Numbered from the stretch's first letter, positions 50,351-62,861 are shown. The stretch is DNA of 64,000 nt from Marinomonas ostreistagni (GCF_016461785.1 NZ_JAEMUH010000013.1:1-64000); one strand, 5' to 3'. Numbers and translations are program-made. Notes: generated from the sequence alone by a model not told the origin.

Positions 50351-51760
50351 TTATGATTCGCTCTTTGTTCGCATCGGAGCGATCATGTTTTCTGGCTTTA
50401 ATAGCTCGTTCAACTCATCTTCTGTAAGCAAGTCTTCTTGCAGTATAAGAGACTTAACTGTCATGCCGCTCAGTAACGCTTGTCGAGCAATACGTGAGGA
50501 GTTTGAGTAGCCAATGTGTGGCACCAAAGCTGTAATGATGCCAATACTATTCTCGACATGTGCCAAACAAGCCTCCTGGTTAGCTTGAATGCCTCGGACA
50601 CATTTGTGCTCTAACATATGGCAAGCTTGTTTTAGCATTTTTAGCGAGTTTAAAAGATTATAGATAATCATTGGCTCCATCGCGTTTAGCTGGAGCTGGC
50701 CAGCCTCGGCTGCAAGGGTAACAGCCAAGTCAGATGCCATGACCTGATATGCTGTTTGGTTCATAGCTTCAGGTATCACTGGATTGACTTTGCCCGGCAT
50801 GATGGATGAGCCGGGTTGCATTTCTGGCAGCTTTATTTCACCGAAACCAGTTCGTGGGCCGCTAGAAAGTAGGCGTAAGTCATTGCTCATCTTACTCAAT
50901 TTAATAGCTAAACGCTTCAAAATCCCAGAGAAGAATACAAATGCGCCCATATCTGATGTTGCTTCAACTAGATTTGATGCTGGCACAAGCGGCTTATGCG
51001 ACAGGACAGCGAGCTTCTCTATGACCTTATTTGAATAGCCTTCTGGGGTATTAAGCCCAGTGCCAATCGCTGTTCCGCCTAAATTCACCTCACACAATAA
51101 TAAGCAAGCTTCTTTTATTCGATCTAAATCTTCGCCAAGAGTGACAGCAAAAGCGTCGAATTCTTGACCAAGTGTCATTGGTACAGCATCTTGTAGCTGG
51201 GTGCGTCCCATTTTTAGGACATTAGCAAACTCTTTCCCTTTTTCCTCAAGAGCAGACTTTAATGATGCCAGAGTTGGAACAAAGTTATCCGCTGCAAATT
51301 GAATTCCTAAGCATGCTGCCGTAGGGTAGGCATCATTAGTTGACTGAGAGCGGTTTACATCATCGTTTGGGTGAAGGAATTGGTATTCACCAAGTCGATG
51401 ACCTAATTTCGTTAGGGCGATATTCGCTATAACCTCGTTGGCATTCATATTAGTGGACGTCCCGGCACCACCTTGAATGACATCGACGATAAACTGTTCA
51501 TGGTATTTACCATTGATTAGGTCTTGGCATGCGTAAACGATTGCATCAGCTTTGGGTTCACTTAAAAGGCCAAAGTCCTGATTTGTCCTAGCTGCGGCGG
51601 CTTTTACCATCGCAAGAGCTTTTAGTAACTCCGGAAAATGAGAAATCGGTACGCCAGTGATTGAAAAGTTTTGAGCAGCTCTTAGTGTCTGAATGCCATA
51701 ATAGGCATCTTCAGGCACATCTAAAGTGCCTAATAGGTCGTATTCTGAACGGGTGCTCAT
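50351..51760 (-). CDS. aspA: Aspartate ammonia-lyase AspA
   Basis: Reversible deamination of aspartate to fumarate, feeding the TCA cycle; 469 aa, homotetramer of the fumarase/aspartase superfamily. The signature GSSIMPGKVNPVIPE with the catalytic Ser is intact, and GTGLNTPEGY and the HPNDDVNRSQSTND regions are present. The latter form separates aspartases and class II fumarases; the adjacent ansA supports aspartase. AGAGGA precedes the ATG. Confidence 0.93.
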   Translation of the reverse strand: MSTRSEYDLLGTLDVPEDAYYGIQTLRAAQNFSITGVPISHFPELLKALAMVKAAAARTNQDFGLLSEPKADAIVYACQDLINGKYHEQFIVDVIQGGAGTSTNMNANEVIANIALTKLGHRLGEYQFLHPNDDVNRSQSTNDAYPTAACLGIQFAADNFVPTLASLKSALEEKGKEFANVLKMGRTQLQDAVPMTLGQEFDAFAVTLGEDLDRIKEACLLLCEVNLGGTAIGTGLNTPEGYSNKVIEKLAVLSHKPLVPASNLVEATSDMGAFVFFSGILKRLAIKLSKMSNDLRLLSSGPRTGFGEIKLPEMQPGSSIMPGKVNPVIPEAMNQTAYQVMASDLAVTLAAEAGQLQLNAMEPMIIYNLLNSLKMLKQACHMLEHKCVRGIQANQEACLAHVENSIGIITALVPHIGYSNSSRIARQALLSGMTVKSLILQEDLLTEDELNELLKPENMIAPMRTKSES

Positions 51761-51882
51761 AATGTCCTCTAAAACTAATTTGAACGTACGAAGGTATAAA
51801 GTGATTCGTGTTTGTGTTGCTGATTCACTGTATTGAATAGAAAAAACAAATGAAAAGGCAGTTTGTAAGCTGGTTATTTATG

Positions 51883-51917
51883 GCGTTATTTGGTGTTTTA
51901 GTAGCACCAAATAACGC
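51883..51917. promoter_or_regulatory. 13-bp inverted repeat between aspA and the HTH regulator
   Basis: GCGTTATTTGGTG (51883-51895) and its exact complement (51905-51917) are separated by nine bases. An outer pair, GCTGGT (51869-51874) and ACCAGC (51934-51939), surrounds it. There is no T-tract. The position between two divergent genes fits an operator, possibly of the neighbouring HTH regulator. Confidence 0.65.
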
Positions 51918-51979
51918 TATTGTATTGGAAATGACCAGCCTACTGATGTTATAACTTGCTTACAAAAAAGGGGGGGGCT

Positions 51980-52792
51980 ATGAACGAAAATTTTCCAGAG
52001 AACTTAAGGTTACTCTGTAGCTATTATAAATCCATTGCAGATGTTTGTCGGCGATTGTCTATTAATCGGCCGCAATTTAACCGTTATTTAAGCGGAACAA
52101 CATTTCCATCTAATAGCACTTTAAGAAGAATCTGTGATTTCTTTGGTGTTGAAGAGCATGAAATTTTGTTACCACACACGCAGTTTAGACGCTTGCTGCA
52201 AGTAAGGCCAATTGCTGAACAAGAGCCTATTGCTGCTACACCAGAACAACAGTACTTCGAAAAGCTAAACAGCATCGGTCAGCACGGTGTTGATAAGTAT
52301 ATTGGTTACTATTTTGAATACTATTTGTCTATGGCTTATCCAGGTAAAGTATTACGAACGCTAGTATGTATGGAGCGACAGGGAAATAAAACCTATTACC
52401 AGCGCACTGAGCGTTTAAATCCACGACGATCTGGGAAACCATTTCATGGCATGTACAAAGGTGTGATGCAATTTCTAGGAGATCGGATATTCCTACACGA
52501 CTACGAGACATTAACAAATTTAGAAATGACTCAAACGATCCTGTACCCTACGTTTAAAAATCGAGTAGATCGATTGACTGGGCTGCGGTTAGGTGTCTCA
52601 GGAAGTGGTGAGAGGATGCCTTGCTGTACTCGTGTGGTCTATGAATTTATTGGGAAAGAGATAAAGCGTAACAAAGTATTTCCTTTACTAGGGTTATATG
52701 ATTTTGATGACGAACGTTTAGATGACGATATACGTGACTCAATTAAAAATGACATTGCCGTAGGTGAATGGCATTTCAGAGCGCGTTTTTGA
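51980..52792 (+). CDS. HTH (XRE-like) transcriptional regulator with unknown C-terminal domain
   Basis: 270-aa protein with an N-terminal helix-turn-helix (SIADVCRRLSINRPQFNRYL) in an XRE-like arrangement and a longer C-terminal domain of unknown type, with Arg/Tyr-rich text such as KTYYQRTERLNPRRSG. It may bind an effector. The ATG lies two bases after a run of eight G (51970-51977), which serves as an unusual ribosome site. The amidase follows by 40 bp in the same direction, and aspA-ansA is divergent; the common theme is amide/ammonia metabolism (inference). Confidence 0.72.
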   Translation: MNENFPENLRLLCSYYKSIADVCRRLSINRPQFNRYLSGTTFPSNSTLRRICDFFGVEEHEILLPHTQFRRLLQVRPIAEQEPIAATPEQQYFEKLNSIGQHGVDKYIGYYFEYYLSMAYPGKVLRTLVCMERQGNKTYYQRTERLNPRRSGKPFHGMYKGVMQFLGDRIFLHDYETLTNLEMTQTILYPTFKNRVDRLTGLRLGVSGSGERMPCCTRVVYEFIGKEIKRNKVFPLLGLYDFDDERLDDDIRDSIKNDIAVGEWHFRARF

Positions 52793-52832
52793 TCTGGTTC
52801 GTTTATTTTGAGTTATTCAGGAGTGATATCGA

Positions 52833-54083
52833 ATGCAAGATAAGACAGTTTGGCAAACTCGTAATTTGGATGATCATTTATCTAGAGTTGCTTCTGATAT
52901 TCTCAATCAAGCTGAGCATGTCTTTATCAATCCATTTATTGTTCCTAATTTTCTCAAGACGGGCAAGCTGTCCGGTGCTGTCGTTTCAGTTAAGGCGACG
53001 TTTGATGTTGCAGGCTATCCTACAACAATGGGCTCAAGGCTGCTGGGCGGGAGGGCGGCGTCCGTTGATGCTGAGGTTATCACAAGGTTAAAACATGAAG
53101 GCGCTAGCTTGATAGGCCATACGAATATGACTGAGCTGGCCTATTCTGGCGTGGGACTTAATCCGCATTATGGCACTCCCGAAAACCCTCTTCTTAAAAA
53201 TCGCATTACAGGAGGCTCTACTAGTGGAGGAGCCGTTTCTGTTGCGAGTGGTCTAGCGGATATGGCGCTTGGGACCGATACCGGTGGCTCTTTACGTATT
53301 CCTGCCGCCTTCTGTGGGTTAGTTGGCTTTAAGCCAAGTCAGCAGAGTGTTTCGAGGGAAGGGTGTCTACCTTTATCAGAGTCCTTAGACAGTATTGGCG
53401 TTATGGCTAATAATGTTCACGACTGCGAATTGGTTTGGCGTATCCTCGGAAAGGCCTCTGAAAGTCCTAATTTTAGGCAAGCACCGTGTTTTAAAATAGC
53501 CAATAACTTTGGCTTAACCGATTTATCACCTGAGGTAGAAAAGGGCTTTAATGCCGTGCTTACACTTTTACAACAGCAGGGAATCTTGATTCAAAAAGAA
53601 GAGAACTCTTTGTTCGAAAACTATAAGCAACTTCCAGTATGGCAGTTTTCTGCGGTCGAAAGTCGTCGCTATTATCAGCAGAGTTTTGACTTAAACAGTG
53701 AGTTGCTCGATCCTAGGGTCCGACAGCGTATCGCCAGGGGCGAAAGTGTTTCAAATGAAGAGTTTGCAGGCTTAAAATCTGCTCGAAATGAACTTATTAA
53801 GGCGTTTGAGAAACATGAAAACAACAGTGTTTTCTTAATGCCAACCGTTGCTTGTACGGCACCAAAGTTAACTGACTTTGAGAGTGATGAAGACTTTAAT
53901 CGCGTTAATTTGTTGTGCCTACGCAATACATCATTCGCTAATGTCATTGATGGTTGCAGTATCTCTTTGCCCTTTGTTTTTGAAGGTGAACAAATGGGTC
54001 TAATGTTAACGTCAAGAAACGGCTTTGATACAAATCTACTCGCAATTGCGAAACGCTTCGAGCAGCATTTAGCGCTACTGTGA
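52833..54083 (+). CDS. Amidase (amidase-signature family)
   Basis: Hydrolase of carboxamides, 416 aa. The Ser-cisSer-Lys triad is visible: Lys in SVKATFD, Ser in GGSTSGGAVSV and the second Ser in TDTGGSLRIPA. No signal peptide, so cytoplasmic. Substrate unknown; relatives include glutamyl-tRNA amidotransferase subunit A, but this is a stand-alone enzyme without GatB or GatC nearby. AGGAG precedes the start, and the upstream HTH regulator may control it. Confidence 0.88.
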   Translation: MQDKTVWQTRNLDDHLSRVASDILNQAEHVFINPFIVPNFLKTGKLSGAVVSVKATFDVAGYPTTMGSRLLGGRAASVDAEVITRLKHEGASLIGHTNMTELAYSGVGLNPHYGTPENPLLKNRITGGSTSGGAVSVASGLADMALGTDTGGSLRIPAAFCGLVGFKPSQQSVSREGCLPLSESLDSIGVMANNVHDCELVWRILGKASESPNFRQAPCFKIANNFGLTDLSPEVEKGFNAVLTLLQQQGILIQKEENSLFENYKQLPVWQFSAVESRRYYQQSFDLNSELLDPRVRQRIARGESVSNEEFAGLKSARNELIKAFEKHENNSVFLMPTVACTAPKLTDFESDEDFNRVNLLCLRNTSFANVIDGCSISLPFVFEGEQMGLMLTSRNGFDTNLLAIAKRFEQHLALL

Positions 54084-54475
54084 CTTTCCTCTCAACTGCT
54101 TTGAAGTCCTGCAAAAGTATTTTCAGAATCTATTAATATTTCTTGAGTTATATCTGGCTACTCCTGTCATTGCTTAAAATTTATAAGTCTGTCATTTAAA
54201 AGTAAAACTGCGCTCTTAGCTTTGTCTTATCGGTTAACTACAATGTGATGAAATGTATCTTTGTGCATTTAAGTGTGTCTAATTTGCCTTTTATTTGCAC
54301 ATATTCCTTTTAATAATCATATTTTTTTGTGTGGTAAAATGACATTTATCAGTTTTCTAGTGATAGGTGAGTTATTTTTGTAAAATTTTTTTTCTTTCAT
54401 GTTCTCTAATATAGGTTTTCTTGGCATTATGCCCCCGAAAACCGGATGTTTATAAAATTTTCTAATGGATCAACA
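54084..54475 (+). other. Intergenic region with no recognised gene
   Basis: About 390 bp of AT-rich sequence between the amidase and the Aer-like gene. I see no tRNA, terminator of good quality or repeated element. A word TTGGCATTATGCCC near 54421 looks superficially like a sigma-54 site but has the wrong spacing. The promoter of the Aer-like gene must be here; a flagellar sigma-28 site could not be identified with confidence. Confidence 0.5.
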
Positions 54476-56041
54476 ATGCGTCAGAACCTTCCCGTTACAC
54501 AGCATGAGCAAAAGTTCCCTAGTCAAAATACTTTGCTCATTTCCACGACCGATTTAAAAGGTCGTATAGTTAGTTGTAATCAGGCGTTCATTAATATCAG
54601 TGGTTATTCTAAGCGTGAATTAATTGGTCAGCCGCATAATTTGGTTCGTCATCCAGATATGCCCGCTGCTGCTTTTGAGAATATGTGGCGCAATTTAAAA
54701 TCTGGTAACGCCTGGATGGGGTTGGTCAAAAACCGCTGTAAAAACGGGGATTTTTATTGGGTTGATGCCTATGTCATGCCTATTTATGAAAATGATCAGG
54801 TGGTTGGTTATGAATCCGTTCGCTCGTGCCCTGCTCGAGAAGACATTAAACGGGCGGAAAAGGTTTACCAATCCATTAACAAGGGCAAGAGTGATGGCCA
54901 ATTTTTAACGTGGCTTCGTTCTCCTGTTTTAGCAATAAGTGTTGCGGCGTTGCTTGTTGTGGCATTTAGTACTTTTTGGGGCGATATGCTTTCTGGGTTA
55001 ATTGCGGCCCTGATGATGAGCCTCGGCTTTAGTGGATGGTTAGCCTATCGATTAAATGCATTACCAAAAATGATTTTAAATGCGATGGGCAATAACGCGT
55101 TTACAGATCCTTTGATTTCAACTACTTACTGTTCGGATAGTAAAGATATTGCGCGAGTTTTAACCGGCCTTAAATCCTTGAGAAGTCGGATGATTACTGT
55201 GTTAGCGCGAATAGAAGAAGCCAGTGTTGATGTTGAAGATGGAATGACTTCTTGTTATCAAAACTTAGCGAATGGACAAGAAAAGCTTGCTGATCAAAAT
55301 AATCAAACTGACATGATCGCTACCGCCATGACGGAAATGTCTTCCACAACTGAGGAAATGTCTCGTCATGTAACCGAAACAGCTGATATTACTCAGTCCT
55401 GTGCAAGCTTAACTGAGAAAGCAGCTGGGCTCGGTAGCCAAGTAAAAGACTCAATAGCTGATTTGGGCAGGCAAGTCCAGGCAATTGAAGCGGCTATCGA
55501 AAGTGTTCAAGAGCAAACAAATCTTATTTCTACAGCGACTCAATCGATTGACCAGATTGCGGAGCAAACCAATTTACTGGCTCTCAACGCGGCCATTGAA
55601 GCGGCCCGTGCAGGAGAGCATGGACGCGGATTTGCGGTCGTTGCCGACGAAGTGCGTCATTTGGCCTCGAAAACACAAGCATTGACCCATGATATTGAGT
55701 CACAGGTTAGACTCCTACAGGATTCCGTAAAGCAAACTATGGTTCAAGCACAAGACAGTGGCAGAAGTTCTGAGGTAACTATTTCGCTTGTTGCCGAAGA
55801 AGAATCGTTGGTGCAAGACGCTACAAGTCAGATCTCTGATATTGCCGATCGAACTATGCAAATGTCGGCTGCAGCGGTTCAGCAGGCAAGTGTATTGGAA
55901 GAAACAAGTGGGCAAGTTATCCGTGTTGCTCAACTTGCTAGCGAGAACTCTGAATTAATGACGGTGTTGACTACCGCTGTTTCAGATGCCAAAAAAGCTT
56001 CAAATAATATGCATGAATTGGTTCAGCGCTTTAGGAAATAG
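54476..56041 (+). CDS. Aer-like PAS chemoreceptor
   Basis: Chemoreceptor of 521 aa resembling the aerotaxis sensor Aer. N-terminal PAS domain (about 25-130; [20 protein letters not shown] and the [14 protein letters not shown] region typical of FAD-binding Aer-PAS), two adjacent membrane segments (about 150-195) without a periplasmic domain, then the signalling domain with tip [20 protein letters not shown] and [19 protein letters not shown]. It likely senses redox or oxygen state. The ATG at 54476 matches relatives better than the ATG at 54446. The PAS/EAL gene starts two bases after its stop. Confidence 0.85.
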   Translation: MRQNLPVTQHEQKFPSQNTLLISTTDLKGRIVSCNQAFINISGYSKRELIGQPHNLVRHPDMPAAAFENMWRNLKSGNAWMGLVKNRCKNGDFYWVDAYVMPIYENDQVVGYESVRSCPAREDIKRAEKVYQSINKGKSDGQFLTWLRSPVLAISVAALLVVAFSTFWGDMLSGLIAALMMSLGFSGWLAYRLNALPKMILNAMGNNAFTDPLISTTYCSDSKDIARVLTGLKSLRSRMITVLARIEEASVDVEDGMTSCYQNLANGQEKLADQNNQTDMIATAMTEMSSTTEEMSRHVTETADITQSCASLTEKAAGLGSQVKDSIADLGRQVQAIEAAIESVQEQTNLISTATQSIDQIAEQTNLLALNAAIEAARAGEHGRGFAVVADEVRHLASKTQALTHDIESQVRLLQDSVKQTMVQAQDSGRSSEVTISLVAEEESLVQDATSQISDIADRTMQMSAAAVQQASVLEETSGQVIRVAQLASENSELMTVLTTAVSDAKKASNNMHELVQRFRK

Positions 56042-56043
56042 TT

Positions 56044-58077
56044 ATGTCAGAAGAGGGATCTTTATATCAAGCGCTAATTAATGCTGCGGCAGATGGCATT
56101 ATTATGATCGACTGCAGGGGCAGAATAGAAACTTTTTCTCCTGCAGCAGAAGCGTTGTTTGGCTACAGTGCGGATGAAGTTATTGGGCAGAACGTTTCTA
56201 TTCTGATGCCTAGTGATATGGCAAGTCAGCACGATGGTTATTTACAGAATCATGTGCGTACAGGGAATGAGGCCATCATCGGCAAAGGTCGTGAAGTGAC
56301 AGGGCGTCGTAAAAATGGCGAATTGTTTGAGATGCATTTGTCCGTTGGCAAAGCGATGGGTAGGGATGGTCAACCGTCGTTCGTAGGTATATGTCACGAT
56401 TTAACTGACTACAAAACCGCTTTATATCAACTTCAACGAGTGGATACTCGATATCAATCTGTTTTAGATAGCCAAGGGTTGCTGATTGTCCGCATGTCAT
56501 TAAACGGTGATGTGTTGTTATCAAATCAGGCATTCGAAAACTTCCTGGCAGAGCTTCCAAAACGTGATCACTTTAAGTTTGTAGATTGCTTGCAAGGTAA
56601 CGATATTGATACTTTTCAATCGCATTTAAGTTCTTTGCGAGAAGAAGGTAATACCGAGTTTAAGCTTATGCTAACCATGAAATCACTTGGCCAGTCGTCC
56701 TGTGAGGTAGAGTGGTGGATTAGGCGTGTCATGGACCCTGATGGTGTTCATATTCAGGCAGTAGGGATTGATGTGTCTGAAAAAGTATTGGCGTCGAATG
56801 AGGCGTATTTACTAAAACACTTTGATCCAGTGACTAAGCTGCCTAATGTAGATTTTTTGCGCAAAAAGTTTGCTGAGTCTGAAAGGTGTCATCCAGATCA
56901 GTCGTTTGTATTTGTTCAATTTGAGCTAGTGAGTTTTCAGCGCATGAGGAAGCTTGGAAGTGATTTAGAGGTTGATGAAAACCTTCGCTTTCTTGCGTCA
57001 ACATTTAAGCAAGATCCAAGTGTAGAGGCGGTGAGTCGCATTGCCCAAGGACGCTTCTTGATTATATATAGGGCTCCTAGGCAACATGATGCAAAAGAGG
57101 TGGTATCTACGTATTTAAACTATTTGGAACAGCGAATTCAAGCTCAATCAATAGTAGCGCCAGAATGGCGGGCTGGTTGTGCGCCTCACTGGGAAGGAAC
57201 CTCTTTTGATCATACTTTAGCGTGTTCTGAGATGGCGCTAAGTTATTCGCACCAAAAAAATCATGCCATTGTTTTTTATAGTTCTGAAATTCAAAAACTT
57301 TGTGAAAGAACAAAAATTTTACACAGGCGTTTGGTGAATGCTCTGGCATTTGGTCACATTAAAGTGTTCATGCAGCCGAAAATTAATCTTAAAACTCATA
57401 CTATCTGTGGTTTTGAGGCTTTGATGCGCTGGAGTGATGATATTTTGGGATTCGTGTCGCCCTTTGAGATCATTCAAGTGGTACAAGAGCTCGGTTTAGA
57501 GGCTGAGTTAGATCGCTATATTATTACTAAAACTTTGAATGCTATTTCTGAACACAAAACATTATTTTCTACTGAAGCACCTGTATCAATAAACATTTCA
57601 GCAAAAAGCTTCATTCGAAGGGATGTTATTGAGCACTTGGTGTACGGTATTGCCGAGCGTGATCTTTGTTATCAAATGGTTGAAGTCGAAGTAACGGAAG
57701 ATGCAGTATTGTCGATCGATGAAGTGGTCAAAACAAACGCTAAGCTATTGCAAGAGCATAAAATAAATATCTGCCTTGATGATTTTGGAACTGGCTATTC
57801 TGCATTGAGTTATCTTGGCAAGCTGCCTTTGGATAATCTAAAGATTGATCGTGCTTTCGTTAAAGAAATACACACAGAACGCGGTAAAGTCATGCTAGAA
57901 GCCATTGTTTCTATCGCAAAATCTCTTGATCTGACAGTTACTGCTGAGGGAGTGGAAGAATCAGATCAATGTGCCATGTTGGAAGAGATGGGCTGCGACT
58001 TTGCTCAAGGTTTCTTATTTTCAAAGGCGCTCCCAATGGAAGAGCTTAACTGCTTTTTGTCAGCTTGGGGCCATTAA
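56044..58077 (+). CDS. PAS-PAS-(degenerate GGDEF)-EAL cyclic-di-GMP phosphodiesterase
   Basis: 677-aa signalling protein: a FixL-like PAS (about 1-125, [21 protein letters not shown]), a second PAS-like region (about 130-250), a GGDEF-derived domain whose active loop reads AQGRF instead of GG(D/E)EF, and a C-terminal EAL domain (about 420-670) with [19 protein letters not shown] and AEGVEE. The EAL residues for Mg and substrate look intact, so it probably breaks down c-di-GMP while the GGDEF part is inactive or regulatory. It is coupled to the Aer-like gene, linking oxygen/redox sensing and motility. Confidence 0.88.
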   Translation: MSEEGSLYQALINAAADGIIMIDCRGRIETFSPAAEALFGYSADEVIGQNVSILMPSDMASQHDGYLQNHVRTGNEAIIGKGREVTGRRKNGELFEMHLSVGKAMGRDGQPSFVGICHDLTDYKTALYQLQRVDTRYQSVLDSQGLLIVRMSLNGDVLLSNQAFENFLAELPKRDHFKFVDCLQGNDIDTFQSHLSSLREEGNTEFKLMLTMKSLGQSSCEVEWWIRRVMDPDGVHIQAVGIDVSEKVLASNEAYLLKHFDPVTKLPNVDFLRKKFAESERCHPDQSFVFVQFELVSFQRMRKLGSDLEVDENLRFLASTFKQDPSVEAVSRIAQGRFLIIYRAPRQHDAKEVVSTYLNYLEQRIQAQSIVAPEWRAGCAPHWEGTSFDHTLACSEMALSYSHQKNHAIVFYSSEIQKLCERTKILHRRLVNALAFGHIKVFMQPKINLKTHTICGFEALMRWSDDILGFVSPFEIIQVVQELGLEAELDRYIITKTLNAISEHKTLFSTEAPVSINISAKSFIRRDVIEHLVYGIAERDLCYQMVEVEVTEDAVLSIDEVVKTNAKLLQEHKINICLDDFGTGYSALSYLGKLPLDNLKIDRAFVKEIHTERGKVMLEAIVSIAKSLDLTVTAEGVEESDQCAMLEEMGCDFAQGFLFSKALPMEELNCFLSAWGH

Positions 58078-58167
58078 ACATTTATTACCCATCTACTTAT
58101 GCGTATCTAAGTCGGTCATAAGTAGAGCTTTAATCTGTAAGCTTAATGAAATAATTTCGTTACGAAA

Positions 58168-58196
58168 CAGTCACTAAATCATCACTTCATTGTCAT
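58168..58196 (+). promoter_or_regulatory. Degenerate Pho-box candidate upstream of phoX
   Basis: Three 7-mers spaced by 4 bp, CAGTCAC, TCATCAC and TTGTCAT, recall the PhoB repeat CTGTCAT on an 11-bp period; matches are 5, 3 and 6 of 7. It lies about 90 bp before the phosphatase start. A weak call that is made plausible by the downstream gene. Confidence 0.35.
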
Positions 58197-58286
58197 TCTT
58201 TGTTGGCTTAATAACTGTCGAATTTATAAATAACTGCGCAGCCAGCGCGTATACAAATTAAAACGATAGTTATTGAGGGAATACCC

Positions 58287-60188
58287 ATGTCAGTTAAGCA
58301 AGATCAAATGCTAGGTTTTGATGAGCATGATGAATTAGTACGTCCAGCTGCAGAAGTAGTGGAATTTGAAGAAACAGCCAAGGCTATGGTGTCACGTCGT
58401 GGCTTCTTGACTGGTGGTGCGGCAGTTGGTGCAACAGCATTCGTAATGGGCTCAACAACACTTGCGGCCGGTAATGCTTTGGCAGGCGAAGAAATGAAAA
58501 TGTCCCGCCTTGCGTTTGAAATGGTAAAAGCGAATGCGCTAGACACTGTGACGGTACCTAAAGGTTACAACTGGCAAGTACTAGCGTCTTGGGGTGAGCC
58601 ATTGTTCTCAAATGCCCCAGCTTTTGATCCAGCAACAGGCGGTACTGGTGCTTCTCAAGAAATGGCCTTCGGTGATCACAACGATGGTATGGCGTTGTTC
58701 ACTCACAATGGTCGTCAAATTCTTTGTGTTAACAACGAGTACACAAATGCGACAACGCTTCATGCTAACCGTGCAGATGGTAAGCCGATCAATGCGGATG
58801 ACGTGCGTAAAAACAAAGCAGCACATGGTGTGTCTGTGGTTGAAATCGCCCGTAAAGACGGCAAATGGGGCATTGTAAAAGATTCTGAGTTTAACCGTCG
58901 TATCACAGCGGATACTGAAATGGACATCACAGGTCCGGCACGCGGCCATGACCTAATGAAAACCAAAGCAGACCCTAAAGGCGTCGTTGCAAAAGGTACT
59001 TGGAATAACTGTGGTAATGGTCAAACCCCTTGGGGTACTTACCTAACGTGTGAAGAGAACTTCAATGGTTACTTCTCTTCAAGCAATAAAAACTTGGCGC
59101 TTACACCACAAATGAAGCGTTACGGCATTAGCCATGATGATCGTGGTTACAACTGGGCCTTAGCGGATGCGCGTTTTGATCTTTCTAAAGATCCACAAGA
59201 GCCAAACCGTTTTGGTTACATCGTCGAAATCGATCCACTGAATCCAACTGCACGCCCTAAAAAGCGTACAGCGCTAGGTCGTTTTAAGCACGAAAACGCG
59301 GAAGTTGAAGTGGCGGCAAACGGTCATGTTGTAGTGTATCTTGGTGATGACGAGCGTGGTGAATTCCTATACCGCTTCGTATCTAAAAACAAATACGTTG
59401 TCGGTGGTGACAACACAGATCTTCTAGAAGAAGGTACTCTGTATGTTGCGAAATTCAACGAAAACAACACGGGTCACTGGATTGCACTAACACCAGAAGC
59501 AACAGGCATGACAGCGCCAGAAATCGCTATCTACACTCGTGAAGCGGCGTCTAAAGTGGGTGCGACGACGATGGACCGTCCTGAGTGGGTGGCATCTAAC
59601 CCGAACAAAGCGGAAGTTTACTGTGCGCTAACGAATAACAAAAACCGTGGTGTTAAACCAAATGCGGGCGGTGATGAAACCCCAGCAGTGGGTCCAAACC
59701 CACGCGTTAAAAACAACTACGGTCAGATCGTTCGTTGGCAGCCCGCTAACCAAGATCACACAGCTGAGAAATTCTCTTGGGATCTATTCGTCCTAGCAGG
59801 CAACCCAGCTGTTTACGATGACGCTTACGCTGGCTCTAAGAACGTCAACAAAGACAACATGTTTAACTCTCCAGATGGTCTGAAATTCGATAAGAAAGGT
59901 ATGCTGTGGATTCAAACAGACGGTAACTACTCAAACGAAAAAGACTTTGCTGGTCAAGGTAACAACCAAATGTTGGTGGCTGATCCTGAAACAGGCGAAA
60001 TCAAGCGTTTCCTAGTAGGGCCGAAAGAGTGTGAAATCACGGGTGCAGCGTGGAGTGCTGATCGTACGACAATGTTCGTTAGCATCCAGCATCCTGGCGA
60101 GAAGGGTGATTCAGTTTGGCCAAATGGTGGTGTGCCGCGCTCAAGCGTGATTGCGATCTCTCGTGATGACGGTGAAATGATTGGCTAA
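58287..60188 (+). CDS. phoX: PhoX-family alkaline phosphatase (Tat-exported)
   Basis: Periplasmic or secreted phosphomonoesterase of the PhoX/DUF839 family, 633 aa, dependent on calcium and iron. The twin-arginine signal SRRGFLTGG is at residues 36-44, followed by a hydrophobic stretch and an Ala-x-Ala site near LAAGNALAGE. Family segments include NNCGNGQTPWGTYLTCEENFNGYF and CALTNN; Cys and Glu here are expected metal ligands. Such enzymes release phosphate from organic esters in phosphate-poor seawater. AGGGAATACCC precedes the start; a good terminator follows. Confidence 0.9.
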   Translation: MSVKQDQMLGFDEHDELVRPAAEVVEFEETAKAMVSRRGFLTGGAAVGATAFVMGSTTLAAGNALAGEEMKMSRLAFEMVKANALDTVTVPKGYNWQVLASWGEPLFSNAPAFDPATGGTGASQEMAFGDHNDGMALFTHNGRQILCVNNEYTNATTLHANRADGKPINADDVRKNKAAHGVSVVEIARKDGKWGIVKDSEFNRRITADTEMDITGPARGHDLMKTKADPKGVVAKGTWNNCGNGQTPWGTYLTCEENFNGYFSSSNKNLALTPQMKRYGISHDDRGYNWALADARFDLSKDPQEPNRFGYIVEIDPLNPTARPKKRTALGRFKHENAEVEVAANGHVVVYLGDDERGEFLYRFVSKNKYVVGGDNTDLLEEGTLYVAKFNENNTGHWIALTPEATGMTAPEIAIYTREAASKVGATTMDRPEWVASNPNKAEVYCALTNNKNRGVKPNAGGDETPAVGPNPRVKNNYGQIVRWQPANQDHTAEKFSWDLFVLAGNPAVYDDAYAGSKNVNKDNMFNSPDGLKFDKKGMLWIQTDGNYSNEKDFAGQGNNQMLVADPETGEIKRFLVGPKECEITGAAWSADRTTMFVSIQHPGEKGDSVWPNGGVPRSSVIAISRDDGEMIG

Positions 60189-60216
60189 TTAAGTTTCGTT
60201 ATAAAGCTTAATTAAG

Positions 60217-60241
60217 CGGCGCCTTATGGGCGCCGTTTTTA
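60217..60241 (+). terminator. Terminator after phoX
   Basis: Stem CGGCGCC (60217-60223) / GGCGCCG (60229-60235) with five-base loop and five or more T. Confidence 0.92.
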
Positions 60242-60294
60242 TTTAACAATCTGAAGGTTGAACTAAGTCGTGTTCATTTAGTTTAGTGCAACAA

Positions 60295-60327
60295 AAAAGC
60301 CCCGAGGTATACAACCTTGGGGCTTTT
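60295..60327 (-). terminator. Terminator of the tRNA-Leu transcript
   Basis: On the minus strand AAAAGCCCC pairs with GGGGCTTTT, extended by four inner pairs, with an ensuing T-run (A-run on the plus strand at 60293-60298). It lies 13 bp beyond the tRNA 3' end. Confidence 0.88.
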
Positions 60328-60340
60328 CGCATCTTAAAGA

Positions 60341-60426
60341 TGGTACCAGTGGCCGGACTCGAACCGGCACGCTTTATAGGCAATGGATTTTGAATCCATC
60401 GTGTCTACCAATTCCACCACACTGGC
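60341..60426 (-). tRNA. tRNA-Leu (anticodon CAA)
   Basis: The minus strand reads GCCAGTG...CACTGGT for the acceptor stem (one G-U pair), then A and CCA encoded in the genome. The anticodon stem ATGGA / TCCAT holds the loop TTCAAAA, so the anticodon is CAA. A long variable arm (class II) and the T-arm GGTTCGAGTCC fit tRNA-Leu; length 86 nt. It decodes UUG. It is a single tRNA gene between phoX and queA. Confidence 0.97.
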
Positions 60427-60443
60427 TTTGAAAAAGGTGAGGC

Positions 60444-60473
60444 GTATTATGGTGATTTCTCTATACCTGTCAA
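60444..60473 (-). promoter_or_regulatory. Sigma-70 promoter of tRNA-Leu
   Basis: On the minus strand TTGACA (60468-60473) and TAATAC (60444-60449) are 18 bp apart, with a GC-rich discriminator just before the tRNA, the pattern of a strong stable-RNA promoter. The rest of the gap to queA (60474-60648) shows no gene. Confidence 0.8.
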
Positions 60474-60648
60474 CGGTTTTGCAAAAATTATTTTGATTTG
60501 GGCGTAGTAAATGCTGTTTTGTTTAAAAGCTGAACAGTGTTTTCAGAAAACCAAGCAGTGAAATGGGAAATGCTCTTATATCGTACCCAATCGGTTAGAA
60601 ATTCGCTAAAATGCCGCATCATTTTTCTTGGTGAATTAAATAGCTATT

Positions 60649-62861
<2,213 letters not shown>

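Noticed and set aside
54421-54435. Sigma-54 promoter before the Aer-like gene
   Set aside because: GG and GC are six, not ten, bases apart.
60341-60426. tRNA-Leu as an integration site of a mobile element
   Set aside because: No integrase, repeated tRNA 3' end or atypical genes flank it; phoX and queA on both sides are ordinary chromosomal genes.
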